The notes beneath the pieces were generated by a model, which was not told where the DNA came from, ran no database searches, and was given only the letters and a program-made list of their open reading frames with translations. From NCBI GenBank assembly GCA_030323885.1, contig CM059199.1, positions 39,626,590-39,690,589 of the forward strand: a stretch of DNA of 64,000 nt, given 5' to 3'. Both the position numbers and the translations under genes were made by a program. How positions within the stretch are numbered: position 1 is the first letter of the stretch; every line of letters begins with the position of its first letter. Origin of the DNA: Branchipolynoe longqiensis (Eukaryota > Annelida > Polychaeta > Phyllodocida > Polynoidae). Below are positions 53,889 through 63,602 of the stretch, in pieces.

Positions 53889-54294
53889 AATTGTGAAATG
53901 TAATGAATGTTGCTGTGAGAGGTGAAAGTGCAAAAATGTGGTTGAGTGTGCCAGATGTGAGCTGTGGGTGTGACCGTGATCTACTGTAGCTGCTTAATCA
54001 TGTCTTCTGTTTCAAGCTTTCATTACAGAAATGAATAGAGAAAACTTCTAGCTATATCATATAGTAGTATGAAAAGATACAATGACTGAAATGACCTGCA
54101 TATAAGTAATGACATTTAATACATAATAATTGATTCTGATAGTCCCTGCACATAAGTAATGAATAGTATATTAGAAAATGACTTAGGTTGTATTACCTGA
54201 GGAAATAGACTAATTAAAGCTAATAAACTCAATTGTATTATTGAGTAAAGCGTATAAATAATCTTCACAAAGGTGTAGGCCAACAGGCTAGTGT
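53872..54294 (+). repeat. Ngaro B1 repeat
   Basis: 423 bp from the ATGATGATCCAATTGTGAAA region to CAACAGGCTAGTGT, repeated at 54600-55022. It contains AATAAA at 54222-54227, a candidate polyadenylation signal. Confidence 0.92.
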
Positions 54295-54360
54295 AAAAAT
54301 GTATTAAGCCTGATTAATAAATTTATTAGCCCAAAAAAGTATATCTGTGTCTGGTTTTGA

Positions 54361-54554
54361 ATTGTCCATGTTGCCGGAAACATGCATAATTAAAAATACC
54401 TGACTACGGGCTTGATATGATCGATACCATAGATACCGTTCGGAGCATGCGTTGCTATGGACCGAGTTAACTTCCGGTAGAGAATGCGAGCACAGTTCAG
54501 TTCTTACCTGGCCGCTGTCATATACGGAGTGTTGACACTGCAGTGTAATTTTGT
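54361..54554 (+). repeat. Ngaro A2 repeat
   Basis: 194 bp copy of A1 with about three base differences. It is separated from B1 by 66 bp and from B2 by 45 bp. Confidence 0.92.
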
Positions 54555-54599
54555 CCAGCCCACCCACCCATCAGCCAGTCAAGCCTTCATGCTTGAGAG

Positions 54600-55022
54600 C
54601 TGATAGATGATGATCCAATTGTGAAATTTAATGAATGTTGATGTGAGAGGTGAAAGTGTAAAAATGTGGTTGAGTGTGCCAGATGTGAGCTGTGGGTGTG
54701 ACCGTGATCTACTGTAGCTGCTTCATCATGTCTTCTGTTTCAAGCTTTCATTACAGAAATGAATAGAGAAAACTTCTAGCTATATCATATAGTAGTATGA
54801 AAATATACAATGACTGAAATGACCTGCATATAAGTAATGACATTTAATACATAATAATTGATTATGATAGTCCCTGCACATACGTAATGAATAGTATATT
54901 AGAAAATGACTTAGGTTGTATTACCTGAGGAAATAGACTAATTAAAGCTAATAAACTCAATTGTATTATTGAGTAAAGCGTATAAATAATGTTCACAAAG
55001 GTGTAGGCCAGCAGGCTAGTGT
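54600..55022 (+). repeat. Ngaro B2 repeat (right end)
   Basis: 423 bp copy of B1 with about ten base differences; AATAAA at 54950-54955. It defines the right end of the element. Confidence 0.92.
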
Positions 55023-56076
55023 TTATGAAATAAATTATAGTCAATGGACACTTGTTAGGGGGTACCATCGGCAGCTCTGTGCATGCTCACCGAGTTTGTT
55101 TTCATCCAGTCTGAGCTACTCCCTTCCCTAAAATTGATGCCTTGGTGAGCGCATTGACCTGAGCTAAAAATAACCACCAATGAAAGACAGAGAAGAAACT
55201 AGGCTTCATTAGCATATCAAGCATGATTGTTTTTAAGTGGGAAATTTGATTGAACTGAAGGAGTGAAAACATTAAGACATCAATCCTCCTTGAAAATTGA
55301 TCAGGATCGTTCTGAAAATGATATCATCAGAAAGCTCAAGTCTTCCTCTACATAAGCAGAACAATATTTGGTTGAGATTTATATCATGCTCATCAAGTTT
55401 GGTCTGAGAAGGGACTGCTGCAAGAATGTGGCTATTGTCAGCTCGTGATGCCTAAAAGGGAATGTTGTCTTTCTTTCTCTGATCAGCTAGTAAAGTATGT
55501 CATCATGTAGAGCTTGTAATTCTGGTTATTCTGGTATAAAGATTGTAGGGATAGGACAATTAGAATGGGAGTTATGCTATTTTTCTTAATTTTACTCAAT
55601 TTATTATTGGTGGTTGATGGAAATTAAGGAATTTAGCAAGTTTGACATGAAATTTCAGAAAGAATACTAACAGTGATCGTCTGTAAAAAATTGAGCTTCT
55701 TATTTGAGAATGAGATTTTTTAATATTGGACAGATCATATGCAAAATAGCTTCCAGGTGGGACCCTAAAAACCTAGATTTGGCTAATTTGGAAATGTGCA
55801 CAAATCGGGCTTAAAAAGTCAATCTTTAAACACTCATAACTTTGCAGCTATTCAATCGATCTAAATGATTTTAATATCATTGAGATCCGATTTATAAGAT
55901 CTGTACAGATATATAACTTGTAATACTGACCTGTTGGGGAAAAAAATCACTTTGGAGTACCTAATAATACACACAGGCAATGCACTTACAAATATATATA
56001 TATATATACACAGGGTTGGTTCAACAACTATACAGCACATAGCTTGTACAGGGTCATCGCCACGGCAACCAGTCTC
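55023..56076. other. No gene seen
   Basis: About 1 kb of AT-rich, repeat-poor-looking sequence with no credible ORF, tRNA box or TIR. An AT run sits at 55992-56008. Confidence 0.5.
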
Positions 56077-56262
56077 ATGGGAGTGATGAAAATGGGAAAT
56101 ATTGTGCCTAGAGCAGGACTCCTACCCACATCTCTTTGCATTCCAGGCCGGTGTGCTAACCATTACACCACCTAGGCTCCCTGGTGTCACCACATTTCCC
56201 ATGCCAACCTGGTTATGCGCATCCTTGCCCGAGAGTTCAGTGCAGACTACTACACTATGTAT
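56077..56262 (-). mobile_element. SINE-B copy
   Basis: GGGAGTGATGAAAATGGG, GTGTGCTAACCATTACACCA (A-box complement), CCTTGCCCGAGAGTTCAGTG; the B-box complement is altered (AGGACTCCTACCCACA). Confidence 0.85.
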
Positions 56263-56586
56263 ATACTCAGTGACACTTGCCTCTGTTAGTGACTGGATAC
56301 ATCATGGAACATTGTAAATGCACAGCGACCACTAGATGGTGGCAGGGCCACTATTCAACACAAGGAATAAAGAAAACCACCTTGCCCTTTTATGGTTACC
56401 TCAGGGGCTGTATGCATGGGGTGGTGGTAGTGCTCTAAACCTGTGGGTAGAGGCGATATCCGGGATAGCGGCAAAAAGTATGTATCCATGTGGCCGGGGT
56501 ATGGAAACCCTGGGAGTTAAAAGTCGGGTAAGCTACCCCCACTCCATAGCAGGTATAAGGGTGGTGGTAGGGACCGACTCAGGCCA
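56263..56586. other. No gene seen
   Basis: Unassigned; a plus-strand frame at 56336-56596 has no recognised motif. Confidence 0.5.
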
Positions 56587-56958
56587 AATCTATTGAATGC
56601 GATCATATTTAACAGAATTACATACGCAATAAGCGAAATTTGATCAATTTAACCCTAAATTCGAACCGTTATTAAGGCTACCACTGCATTGGCGGCGATA
56701 TTAATAGTGTCGAATCGACGAATGTAAAGTAAACAAATCGCCGCCGCCACCGCAACGTCGATATCCATACTGGCATAATGCCAGCGGCAATGGTTTATGC
56801 CCAAATCTATTCAATGACTGCTAGGGTAGCTAACGCCTCCGCGCTTTGGCTCTGCGCATACCCTGTAACCCATTTCTCACCACCGGCTATAGCTACCCCA
56901 AACTCGGTCCTTACCACCAGAGCCGATAAATAATTCTTCATGCATACGGGCCCTGCTG
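56587..56958. mobile_element. Palindromic TIR element, family T7, single-arm remnant
   Basis: CAAATCTATTGAATGCGATC, ATATTTAACAGAATTACATA, GTCGAATCGACGAATGTAAA and CAAATCGCCGCCGCC match the left arm of T7; the matching right arm is absent. A T7-like end (CATGCATACGGGCCC) lies at about 56938-56952. Confidence 0.7.
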
Positions 56959-57157
56959 TCGCTCTTGGTATCAGTTTAAATATGAATTCCAATCTCCACA
57001 AAGTAAATATCAGAATATACAGTACCTCCCGTATAGCAGGTAAATATTCTACCCCAAACCCCCACAGTATGAGAACTTTGTCTCAAATACTCCCAGCAGA
57101 ACCACATTAAAACATCTTCCGCATAGGAGACAATCACTCTAACCACTAAACCATCAC

Positions 57158-57420
57158 TAGATGGGATGGCCGAATTAATTTAGCGTCCATCTCCCCTGTT
57201 GGTAGATCGTGGGATTCGAACCCACAGGTTCGAACACTGGTCGAATCAAACCAATGGCTTGCTTTTCAAAATACACCCCCACTCCTATCCAGTCCCAATG
57301 ACTGGTTGGCTCAGTGTAAGATAATGTGACTGAGTGGGTATTCAGGATATGATGCTGGGGTATGGTATCCCAGTGGGGCAGGACTATAAAGTTGCCTTTG
57401 TATGTGGTCAGAACGTAAAC
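57158..57420 (+). mobile_element. SINE-A, head type 1, internally deleted
   Basis: GATGGGATGGCCGAATTAAT, B box GGTTCGAACACTGG, a body lacking the GACTTAAAAATTG to GGATAGGGC stretch, and GGGCAGGACTATAAAGTTG; the tail is shortened. Confidence 0.8.
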
Positions 57421-57496
57421 GTCCATGCACACTAACAAATAACCCCCTTCCCCGCACACCCTCACATCCCGGTCTGTGAGCTTTAAAACAATCAAC

Positions 57497-57815
57497 CGCG
57501 CGCGGTGGCCGAATTGGTAGAGCACAGGCCTCGCGCCCGGAAGATCGGGAGTTTGCGAGTTCGGTTCCCGGTCGAGTCAAACCAATGACTTAACAATTGA
57601 TATTTGTCACTTCCTAGCCTGGTGCTCAGCATTATTAGGATAGGGCAATGACTGGTTAGCTCATTGTCAGGATAATGTGACTGAGTGGGATATTGGGTCA
57701 TGGTGCCGGTGGCCTGATTTGCCAGTGGGGCAGCACTATAAAATTGTCACAAGCCGGTACACGTCCTGATATGACATGAGATGTTGCTAGGACATAAAAC
57801 AACAACAAACACACA
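57497..57815 (+). mobile_element. SINE-A, full length, head type 2
   Basis: CGCGGTGGCCGAATTGGTAG head with B box GGTTCCCGGTCG-like, then the standard body and a GGACATAAAACAACAACAAA tail. About 75 bp after a type 1 copy. Confidence 0.88.
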
Positions 57816-57837
57816 ACAAACTTTAAATCAAAGCTAA

Positions 57838-58140
57838 GTGTTCTCTCTGGCGGAGTGGTTAGAGTCTAGGTCAGACTCCTAATCTGAAGGTCAGTGGTTT
57901 GATTCCTCATGCCCCCACCTCTGCCAATTTGGATTTCCACTGCTGTGTATGACTTACAGTGTCACCAAAGGCCAGTTGCTCTCATACATACCATGTATAT
58001 GCGGTGTGGGAGGTTAAACATCCCTTGGGTTGGTACAAGTGTAGGCTGGGGCGTTCTATCGACAAACTATCTAATGGTGAAAACAAGTATATTCAAACTT
58101 ATCCATGATAGGCAGTATAAATCTTCAAGAAAGAAAAAAA
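57838..58140 (+). mobile_element. SINE-C copy
   Basis: GTTCTCTCTGGCGGAGTGGT (A box), CTCCTAATCTGAAGGTCAGT, GGTTTGATTCC (B box variant), body and TAAATCTTCAAGAAAGAAAA tail. It lacks the TCTGACTTTTTTCTAGG insertion seen in other copies. Confidence 0.9.
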
Positions 58141-58214
58141 TACCCCCACCATTACCCATCCATGTACTCACCATTTCCTCCTCTCCCCGAATTGCATATC
58201 ACGATACAACATTT

Positions 58215-58702
58215 TGTCAAATATTCCGATATTCAGCATAGGGGGGAATGTAAATGTTCTATTACTGACCGATGTATGTGACCAGGCGCATGTGTATATA
58301 TATATGTATGGGTTGGTGGTGCCTGAGTGGGATGTAAATAGACATAGTGGTGCTGGCATGTCTGGGCATGAGTGCACTCAGGCCCTCCCCCTCTAGTGGG
58401 ATAGGGATAACCACACTCAAAGGTCAAGGTTAGTGGTGGCCATAGGGTCATACAGCTTGGTGGTGGTGGGCAGACCACTGGTATACATGGGGACCAGGAA
58501 TGCTGGATCCCTATTGGGAGGGCCATGAATGCTTGTTTCCCATTGGGGGAAAGGGGTGCGGTGATACTCTACAATGAACCTATGTAACCTTATTAATAAT
58601 AATAATAATAATAATCCAGAGGGCCGGACTCTCTCTTTTTCTTTACACTTTATACTCTTCCTTCCTCTTTGTCTGCATTGATTTCACCCTAGCCTGCCTA
58701 CA
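58215..58702 (-). repeat. Dispersed repeat R3, copy 2
   Basis: Complement of 27958-28275, longer and with an (AAT)n run at 58591-58612. Shared words include GGGGGAATGTAAATGTTCTA, GGTGGTGCCTGAGTGGGATG and CTCTTTGTCTGCATTGATTT. Confidence 0.7.
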
Positions 58703-59166
58703 CAGCCACATATTCGATCATTGGACTTTACAATGTCACCATGCAAACGAGGTCGAGGGTTCGATCCCTGGCCACTGTGCCGGTTATTCCCCCCTCGTAC
58801 TTCAGTCATGTTTATATTGCCTTGGTGATTTTCGGCGGGGAAACAAGCGCGTGCATGTTATTCCTGATAGGCTCACCGCGAAGTGACGTCCCCATATGTC
58901 AGGCGTTCCTAGTCACGTGACCGTGCAAGCCCCAGAGCGAGGTTCGCCCGGTGGGTGTGTGTGGGGGTGGGGTGTATATTGATATGTCAAGCTGCTGCAC
59001 GGAGCTCAATCTGTTTGCCAACAGGGGAAAGACGAAAGGAAACTTTTTCCTGTCTGTTTTGTTCTTATCCAGTGTTAATTACCAGTTTGTTTGTTTGGTT
59101 AACATCGGCTATTGTGGGGTAAAAAGTGGGTAAACATATGTGAGTAAAGAATTACTTTTCAAACGG
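58703..59166. other. No gene seen
   Basis: A tRNA-like phrase GGGTTCGATCCCTGGCC at about 58758 has no matching 5' half and is not called as a tRNA. Confidence 0.5.
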
Positions 59167-59230
59167 GAGATTGTTTGTTTGTTTGTTGTTGTTTTACGTC
59201 CTAGCAACATCTAAGGTCATATCAGGACGG
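59167..59230 (-). mobile_element. SINE-A tail fragment
   Basis: TTTGTTTGTTTGTTGTTG and TTTTACGTCCTAGCAACATC, ending at ATCAGGACGGG. Confidence 0.75.
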
Positions 59231-59635
59231 GGGTGAATAGAGCACAGAAATGCATGCTGAAAGAGCATACATCTGTGGTAAAATCACATGTGGTACATGA
59301 TGAATAAAATCAACAGGACATAAAGTTTCAAGGTAGCAATTGAAAATGAATTGTTTGTCAATACCAGTTTCCCTAAAAAATGTAATAATGAGTTGAAGGT
59401 GTGTTTGGAATAACTCCATCACATCCTCCTTTCCAAATACATCATCTCTAACTGGTTGTAGGTGAGGAAGGCTTGAGAAATGTCATCATGCCTCGATGGA
59501 AGTGGTTCGTGAATATATTGATGAAACAGCTATGTACATGTAGTACTGTAAACAATATATATGTATAAATATATATATATATATATATATATGTACGTTT
59601 TAAAAATCAAATTTGATGTATAGCAAAAAATAATT
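59231..59635. other. No gene; (AT)n near 59555-59592
   Basis: Unassigned AT-rich DNA with a TATA microsatellite. Confidence 0.5.
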
Positions 59636-59716
59636 GTCATATCAGAATGGGTACATTTGTTGGAGTATCCATTCCTGACATGACTATGGCTTTATAGTGC
59701 TGCCGGACTGAACTAT
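59636..59716 (-). mobile_element. SINE-A fragment
   Basis: GTCATATCAGAATGGGTAC and GGCTTTATAGTGCTGCC are complement body words; both ends are truncated. Confidence 0.6.
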
Positions 59717-59745
59717 TACACTATTAGAAACATAGAACAACAACT

Positions 59746-59847
59746 GGATATAAAGTCGCCATGAGTGCGCACTGTCACAAGTCGGTACCCGTCCTGATAT
59801 AACCTTAGATGTTGCTAGGACGTAAAACAACAACAAAACAAAAAAAG
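59746..59847 (+). mobile_element. SINE-A tail fragment
   Basis: TAAAGTCGCCATGAGTGCGC to GGACGTAAAACAACAACAAA plus an A-rich tail. Confidence 0.82.
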
Positions 59848-59849
59848 GA

Positions 59850-59952
59850 TACGGTGGCGAATTGGTAGAGTCCAGGGCCTCCCATGCAGAACGGGAGTTA
59901 TCTTGCCGGTCGAGTCAAACCACTGGCTTACAAAATTAATACTTGTCACTTT
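59850..59952 (+). mobile_element. SINE-A head fragment, head type 2
   Basis: ACGGTGGCGAATTGGTAGAG to AATACTTGTCAC, with degraded B box. Its body is cut off shortly before the 10 bp minisatellite. Confidence 0.78.
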
Positions 59953-59989
59953 GTTTGTTTGTTTAACGAACCCCCCGCAAAAGCAGAGC

Positions 59990-60497
59990 AGGGCAGGCAG
60001 AGCAGAGCATGGCAGAGCATGGCAGAGCATGGCAGAGCATGGCAGAGCATGGCAGAGCATGGCAGAGCATGGCAGAGCATGGCAGAGCATGGCAGAGCAT
60101 GGCAGAGCATGGCAGAGCATGGCAGAGCATGGCAGAGCAGGGCAGAGCAGGGCAGAGCAGGGCAGAGCATGGCAGAGCATGGCAGAGCATGGCAGAGCAT
60201 GGAAGAGCAGGGCAGAGCAGGGCAGAGCAGGGCAGAGCAGGGCAGAGCAGGGCAGAGCAGGGCAGAGCAGGGCAGAGCAGGGCAGAGCAGGGCAGAGCAG
60301 GGCAGAGCAGGGCAGAGCAGGGCAGAGCAGGGCAGAGCAGGGCAGAGCAGGGCAGAGCAGAGCAGAGCAGGGCAGAGCAGGGCAGAGCAGGCCAGAGCAG
60401 GGCAGAGCAGGGCAGAGCAGGCCAGAGCAGGCCAGAGCAGGCCAGAGCAGGCCAGAGCAGGCCAGAGCAGGCCAGAGCAGGCAAGAGCAGGCCAGAG
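59990..60497 (+). repeat. 10 bp minisatellite, units GGCAGAGCAT / GGCAGAGCAG / GCCAGAGCAG
   Basis: About 50 head-to-tail units. Variants are in blocks: GGCAGAGCAT mainly at 59995-60135 and 60165-60205, GGCAGAGCAG in the middle, and GCCAGAGCAG toward 60390-60497. Since 10 is not a multiple of 3, long open frames on both strands (GRAWQSMAEH and LPCSAMLCHA types) are artefacts. Confidence 0.95.
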
Positions 60498-60812
60498 CGT
60501 GGTGTTCTCTGTGGCGGAGTGGTTAGAGTGTCTGACTTTTTTCTAGGTCATACTCCTAATCTGAAGGTCGGTGGTTCGATTCCCCATGCCCCCACCTCTG
60601 CCAATTTGGATTTCCACCGCTGTGGATAACTGACAGCGTCATCAAAGGCCAGTTGCTCTCATACCATGTCTATGTGGTGTGGGAGGTTAAAAATCCCTTG
60701 GGTCGGTAAAAGTGTAGGCTTGGGCTTTCTATCGACAAACTGTCTAATGTTGAAAACAAGTCTATTCAGGCTTATCTATAATAGGCAGTATAAATCTTCA
60801 AGAAAAAAAAAG
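60498..60812 (+). mobile_element. SINE-C inserted in the minisatellite
   Basis: Full copy: TGTTCTCTGTGGCGGAGTGG (A box), a TCTGACTTTTTTCTAGGTCA insertion, CTCCTAATCTGAAGGTCGG, B box GGTTCGATTCC at 60573-60583, body, and a poly-A tail ending at 60812. Minisatellite units resume immediately at 60813. The head folds like a tRNA-Arg(CCT), with loop CTCCTAA between pairing arms TCGGA and TCTGA in sibling copies; this is inferred by hand. Confidence 0.92.
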
Positions 60813-60841
60813 GGCAGAGCAGGGCAGAGCAGGGCAGAGCA
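60813..60841 (+). repeat. Minisatellite remainder after SINE-C
   Basis: Three more GGGCAGAGCA units directly after the SINE poly-A, showing the array was split by the insertion. Confidence 0.9.
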
Positions 60842-60912
60842 TATTCTAAGTTGTCTAACATACACTAGCAGACTTTGACCCACATAAAACCATGGCTGTT
60901 CCATGTCGCACA

Positions 60913-61188
60913 TGCCGTGGTCACATGGCCGTTAGTGGACGTAGTTGAACGTAGCTGAACGTAGCTGAACCTAGTGGAGGCTAACATAGTTGAAACTAGT
61001 TGAACGTAGTTGAATCTACCAGCATCCGTGCCATAACATATTTATCTGTATCATTTGGTGGAAAAAGGTGCCTACCTTAACATATTTCAATGTAGTTTAA
61101 CAAACTTACACCACATTTGACCCACGTTAGCCTCCACTACGTTCACCTACGTTCAACTATGTTCACTAACGGATATGTGACCAGGGCT
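60913..61188. mobile_element. TIR element, family T1, copy 2
   Basis: Left TGCCGTGGTCACATGGCC, right GATATGTGACCAGGGCT; arms with GTTGAACGTAGCTGAACGT and complement words, core ATTTATCTGTATC. Flanks show no convincing duplication. Confidence 0.8.
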
Positions 61189-61299
61189 TTAGTCTCTTCT
61201 ATTTAGAAGCAACACCAGGTGCTGCTGGTGCAACATTGCTGTTATAATATATAGGTTAGAGCAATGGCACTGGACGGCAATGCCACTTTGTCATCATCC

Positions 61300-61330
61300 T
61301 AATCATCATCATCATCATCATCATCACCTT
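61300..61330. repeat. (ATC)n microsatellite
   Basis: CATCATCATCATCATCATC within a degenerate tract. Confidence 0.9.
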
Positions 61331-61439
61331 CAGCAATCCCTTAACTGTAAAGGTCGGTGGGGCGCCACAGACGACGTTGCAACTTTGCTCCATGTTACCC
61401 CATTCTTGACTGCCCTTTGGCACTATCGTCTTGCAAACT

Positions 61440-61757
61440 GTGGTGTTCTATGTGGTGGAGTGGTTAGAGTGTCTGACTTTTTTCTAGGTCGGACTCCTAA
61501 TCTGAAGGTCAGTGGTTCGATTCCCCATGCCCCCACCTCTGCCACTTTGCATTTCCACCGCTGTGTGGAACTTACAGCGTCATCAAAGGCCAGTTGCTCT
61601 CATAGTCATACCATGTCTATGTGGCGTGGGAGGTTAAAAATCCCTTGGGTCGGTAAAAGTGTAGGCTCGGATTTTCTATCGATGAACTGTCTAATGGTGA
61701 ATACAAGTCTATTCAGACTTATCCATGATAGGCAGTATAAATCTTCAACAACAACAA
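61440..61757 (+). mobile_element. SINE-C copy
   Basis: TGTTCTATGTGGTGGAGTGG (A box), the TCTGACTTTTTTCTAGG insertion, CTCCTAATCTGAAGGTCAGT, B box GGTTCGATTCC, body with a short CATAGT duplication, and tail TAAATCTTCAACAACAACAA. Confidence 0.92.
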
Positions 61758-62127
61758 CAAACTCCAGCCCTGTCCATTATATGATGTTGTCCTCCCACCC
61801 ATCCTTTAGTCGGCCTTGTATTCTTCCCCCTTCTTTCACTCTGCCTTGGAAAATGGTTTTGATCAGAATTCATGAATTGGGAAATATGGCCATACCATTG
61901 CAGGTTGTCTCTCTATACAATATGATCATTTGATCTACATCCCCATTTATAGAGGTCCTTGGTAATGTGATTTAGTTTACTTCTGCTTGGTACTCTTTTG
62001 TTCACAGTAATATATGGCAGGTACCATATAGAACTTCTTTTCTGTGCGCAAGCACCTTTAACACAGATAAATATATATATATATATGTATATATCACAGA
62101 AAATCACCTTTATTACCCCAACCACTT
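61758..62127. other. No gene seen
   Basis: Unassigned; (AT)n near 62070-62090. Confidence 0.5.
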
Positions 62128-62282
62128 TAATCAGTCCTTGCCCAATCCTAATAATGCTGAGCGCCTGGCTAGGAAACAACAAGTATCAATTTTTAAGACA
62201 TTGGTTTGACTCAACCAGGGTTTGACGATCTAGTAAAGCGGGACCCGGACGCTCAACTCATTTGGTCATCCCGGCTGGTCGG
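62128..62282 (-). mobile_element. SINE-A head half
   Basis: CAGTCCTTGCCCAATCC, CTGAGCGCCTGGCTAGG, CATTGGTTTGACTCAACC and GCTCAACTCATTTGGTCATC; the tail half is absent. Confidence 0.78.
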
Positions 62283-62929
62283 AATCATGGATGGGGGAGG
62301 AGGAGCGGGAAATGTCCTTAGACACTCCTTGAGTATAGCACGCATAAATTTGATGCAGGGGTAAACTAAAAAAGGAACTAAACAAGGGTTAACATTTAAT
62401 GTAGTAAGTTAAATACATAGGTAGTTCTCGGTATAGCTGCAATGAGAACATATCCACATATTACCATAACATTATTACACAGCACATAAAGCCAACTGGG
62501 TTGGTAATAAACAGAGAAGTAGACAAGAGAACACACGACTATGTCCACGCAAAAGTGCTGATTGACCAGAAGTAAGTGGCGCCGAGTGGCAAAAGTGGGA
62601 ACTAGAATCCATCATATATGGCGATGTTACTAATATGTGGAACAGGGCGGAAAGAACTATGAGGTAAATTGTCAATAACAACCCCCCACTGCGTGTGAGG
62701 CACCCATATACATTACTCCGACTGATGGATGGGGGGGGGGGGCACTCCCCCGGAGCAAATATGGGGGAATAATAATAAAGTAAATGTTCCCCTACAATTT
62801 ATACTTGTGTAATGCGTTATGCATCATATATATATTATATATTTATAAATATTTATAAAAAAATATATATATATATATTTCGTAGGCTGCATGACCTTCT
62901 AACTCAAGGATCCATGTATACACGTATGC
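62283..62929. other. No gene; repeat R1 at 62690-62840, G-run, AT runs
   Basis: Contains the second R1 copy (TTTATACTTGTGTAATGCG then TTATGCATCA), a GGGGGGGGGGGG run near 62730, and AT-rich runs at 62825-62880. Confidence 0.5.
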
Positions 62930-62985
62930 GTTGATATGGTGATCGCATCAGGGAGGCTATGTAGTGTAATGGTTACCACACTAGC
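62930..62985 (+). mobile_element. SINE-B, left part of a split copy
   Basis: GTTGATATGGTGATCGCATC, AGGGAGGCTATGTAGTGTAA and GGTTACCACACTAGC; continues at 63551 after a T8 element. Confidence 0.75.
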
Positions 62986-63550
62986 CCGGTATTGCAGTTT
63001 CCGCGGCACACCATTTTGCGAGGGACACATACATTCAAATGGCCGTGAGCAAATCTTCATACAGAAAAAGTGAAATATCTCTCAAATTACACCACCTAGA
63101 AGCAACCCACTTGGAAGACATATAGAAAACATATTCAATGAATACAGAAAAAGTGAAACATCTCTCAAATTACACCACCTAGAAGCAACCCACTTGGAAG
63201 ACATATAGAAAACATATTCAATGAATAGATTATGTTAAATTTATAAGGTTAGGCTTCTGCACTTCTATTAATTTTGAATAAAACTAATGCTTTGCACTGC
63301 GGGGATCGTCAAACTCAAGGCATTGTCAATGGTCGTGAGCAATCTTCATACAGAAAATACAGAAAAAGTTAAATATCTCTAAAACCACACCACCTAGAAA
63401 CAAATCGTTTGGTAGACATATAGCAAACATGTTTAGCAAAAACATTATATTAAATTTAAAAGTTTAGTGATGATGCTGTTCGATTTTGAAGCATGCGCAG
63501 AAGCGATGTGTCCCTCGCAAACTGGTGTGCCACGGAAATAGCAACACCGG
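62986..63550. mobile_element. TIR element, family T8, inserted in a SINE-B
   Basis: Inverted ends about 45 bp long: CCGGTATTGCAGTTTCCG, GGCACACCATTTTGCGAGGG on the left and their complements on the right, ending CACCGG. The interior has the ~205 bp unit (CAAATCTTCATACAG, AAATATCTCTCAAATTAC, GAATAGATTATG) plus an extra ~96 bp direct duplication at about 63063-63255 (CACCACCTAGAAGCAACCCA twice). No ORF. Confidence 0.82.
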
Positions 63551-63602
63551 GAAAGGCAAGATGTGTGTGCTTGAATCATGCTCTAGGAACAATAATTCAC
63601 GA
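63551..63602 (+). mobile_element. SINE-B, right part of a split copy
   Basis: GCAAGATGTGTGTGCTTGAATC and CATGCTCTAGGAACAATAAT correspond to GCAAAGAGATGTGGGTTCGA and CCTGCTCTAGGCACAATATT of intact SINE-B, directly continuing 62930-62985. Confidence 0.72.

Larger units (their letters stand above)
48436..55022 (+). mobile_element. Ngaro-like tyrosine-recombinase retrotransposon with split direct repeats
   Basis: A 6.6 kb element with gag, RT, RNase H and tyrosine recombinase in one orientation and terminal repeats in the order A1 - ORFs - B1 - A2 - B2. This split-direct-repeat layout is the hallmark of the Ngaro and PAT groups of the DIRS order. No methyltransferase-like segment lies between RNase H and the recombinase, which favours Ngaro over DIRS/PAT. 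There is no LTR, integrase or aspartic protease. By eye the repeats differ at about 3 of 194 (A) and about 10 of 423 (B) positions, so the insertion is fairly young, yet the frames are broken in several places. Confidence 0.92.

Noticed and set aside
58740..58790. tRNA-like GGGTTCGATCCC motif
   Set aside because: Only a B-box-like word is present; no cloverleaf can be formed with the upstream sequence.
59884..60629. 220-residue plus-strand and 173-residue minus-strand repetitive proteins
   Set aside because: They are translations of a 10 bp minisatellite that is open in several frames; they begin in a SINE and end in another.
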